Assembly (NCBI GenBank): GCA_944323475.1
Contig: CALUSQ010000007.1
Location: 1 to 64,000, forward strand
DNA length: 64,000 nucleotides
Source of the DNA: Candidatus Gastranaerophilales bacterium
GTDB lineage: Bacteria; Cyanobacteriota; Vampirovibrionia; Gastranaerophilales; Gastranaerophilaceae
Direction of reading: 5' to 3'
Shown here: positions 63,479-64,000 of the stretch, piece after piece
How the letters are laid out: each line of letters opens with the position of its first letter
Numbering within the stretch: the stretch's first letter is position 1
Notes under the pieces: generated by a model
Seen by the model: the letters and a program-made list of their open reading frames with translations, nothing else
Databases searched by the model: none
Told to the model about the DNA's origin: nothing
Made by a program: the position numbers and the translations under genes

Positions 63479-64000
63479 ATGAAACTGAAAAAATCTTGCT
63501 TACAAGAATTTGAATACATCTATAAAAATTATATGGTTAATCAATTTCCTAAATGTGAACTAAAACCATATAAAGAATTTTGTGAATTATTGAGAAATAC
63601 AAATAATTACATTTTATATACACTTTCAAAAGAAAATAATGTTGTAGGCTATACGTTACTATACATTGATTACAATTTAAAATTTATTTGGGTTGATTAC
63701 ATCGCAATACTTCCCGAATTTTATTCAAAAGGTTATGGTAAAACTTTTTTAAATAAATTAAAAGAAAATTTTTCTGATTTAAAAGGTATTTATTTTGAAG
63801 TTGAAAAGCCTGATGAAAAAAAACAAAATACATTAAGAAGAATAAAATTTTATACAACGTGTGGAGCTAAAAAGCTTGCTTGTGAATATTTTTATCCAAA
63901 TAAAAATGGCTTTATTCCAATGGATTTATACTTTTTACCTATTTTAAGCAATGAAATCTCAAAACAAGATTTGTTAAAAGATATTTATTCTGTATTTAAA
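63479..64000 (+). CDS. GNAT-family acetyltransferase, C-terminus cut by the window
   Basis: 174 codons open to the window end. The GNAT core has a beta-strand NVVGYTLLYIDYN, the acetyl-CoA loop LPEFYSKGYGKTFLNKLK and FEVEKPDEKKQ. The substrate is unknown. TATAAT lies about 24 bases upstream. It is divergent from the secreted gene at 63422. Confidence 0.8.
   Translation, partial: MKLKKSCLQEFEYIYKNYMVNQFPKCELKPYKEFCELLRNTNNYILYTLSKENNVVGYTLLYIDYNLKFIWVDYIAILPEFYSKGYGKTFLNKLKENFSDLKGIYFEVEKPDEKKQNTLRRIKFYTTCGAKKLACEYFYPNKNGFIPMDLYFLPILSNEISKQDLLKDIYSVFK

Overview
The window is a strongly AT-rich bacterial chromosome segment, densely packed with short intergenic gaps and genes on both strands. 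It looks like a non-photosynthetic cyanobacterial relative of the gut type (Melainabacteria/Vampirovibrionia, probably Gastranaerophilales). This is an inference from gene content. The markers are a Ycf45-type P-loop ATPase with a C-terminal R3H-like segment, a CHASE2-cyclase-like protein, plant/cyanobacterial-type gshA with gshB, NifU-NifS, rubrerythrin, remnant Nuo membrane subunits, and several hypothetical families with odd conserved N-termini (MGMSASQAR, MGIGIYSTAG, a Pro-Ser-Phe-Lys motif). No photosynthesis genes, mobile elements or CRISPR arrays were seen.

Layout. 1-2.6 kb: start of the S10 ribosomal operon (rpsJ-rplC-rplD-rplW-rplB, minus strand) with a structured leader. 2.9-9.8 kb: lineage-specific proteins, a CHASE2 protein whose cyclase domain has lost both metal-binding aspartates, and an RqcH-type ribosome-rescue protein. 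10-15.6 kb: gatA, a TPR/beta-propeller protein, spmA-spmB, an amino-acid binding lipoprotein, and leuC. 15.7-20.1 kb: a candidate small RNA, an MsbA-like ABC exporter and a two-component system. 20.3-26.4 kb: nifU-nifS, rubrerythrin and an orphan PAS histidine kinase. 26.5-31.3 kb: a fatty-acid/phospholipid operon (yceD-rpmF-plsX-fabH-fabD-fabG) in which L32 carries a long charged tail. 31.4-37.4 kb: tRNA-Thr(CGU), a GH32-like secreted protein with an altered nucleophile motif, a membrane protein behind a structured leader RNA, and a MarR-EmrB efflux unit with tandem operators. 37.5-41.8 kb: lptF-like permease, radA and two hypothetical proteins. 41.8-46.8 kb: nuoJKLMN with a shortened NuoL and altered proton-channel residues. 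46.9-56.1 kb: TPR protein, ycf45-like ATPase, a 955-residue HEWGH metallopeptidase-like protein, alaS, a 59-residue small protein and a HEAT-like protein. 56.2-64 kb: rimI, bioY, gshA-gshB, a glyoxalase, gyrB, a structured small RNA, a small secreted protein and a truncated GNAT gene.

Much of the window is core: translation (S10 operon, gatA, alaS, rimI, rqcH), lipid synthesis, DNA maintenance (gyrB, radA), Fe-S assembly, and glutathione synthesis next to a glyoxalase. The unusual material lies between. At least seven genes have a TATAnT-like box 6-8 bases before the start codon and no Shine-Dalgarno, which suggests leaderless mRNAs. Two enzyme-like proteins look catalytically altered at key residues. 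The Nuo membrane arm looks degenerate. Two or three intergenic regions look like undescribed RNAs or RNA switches.
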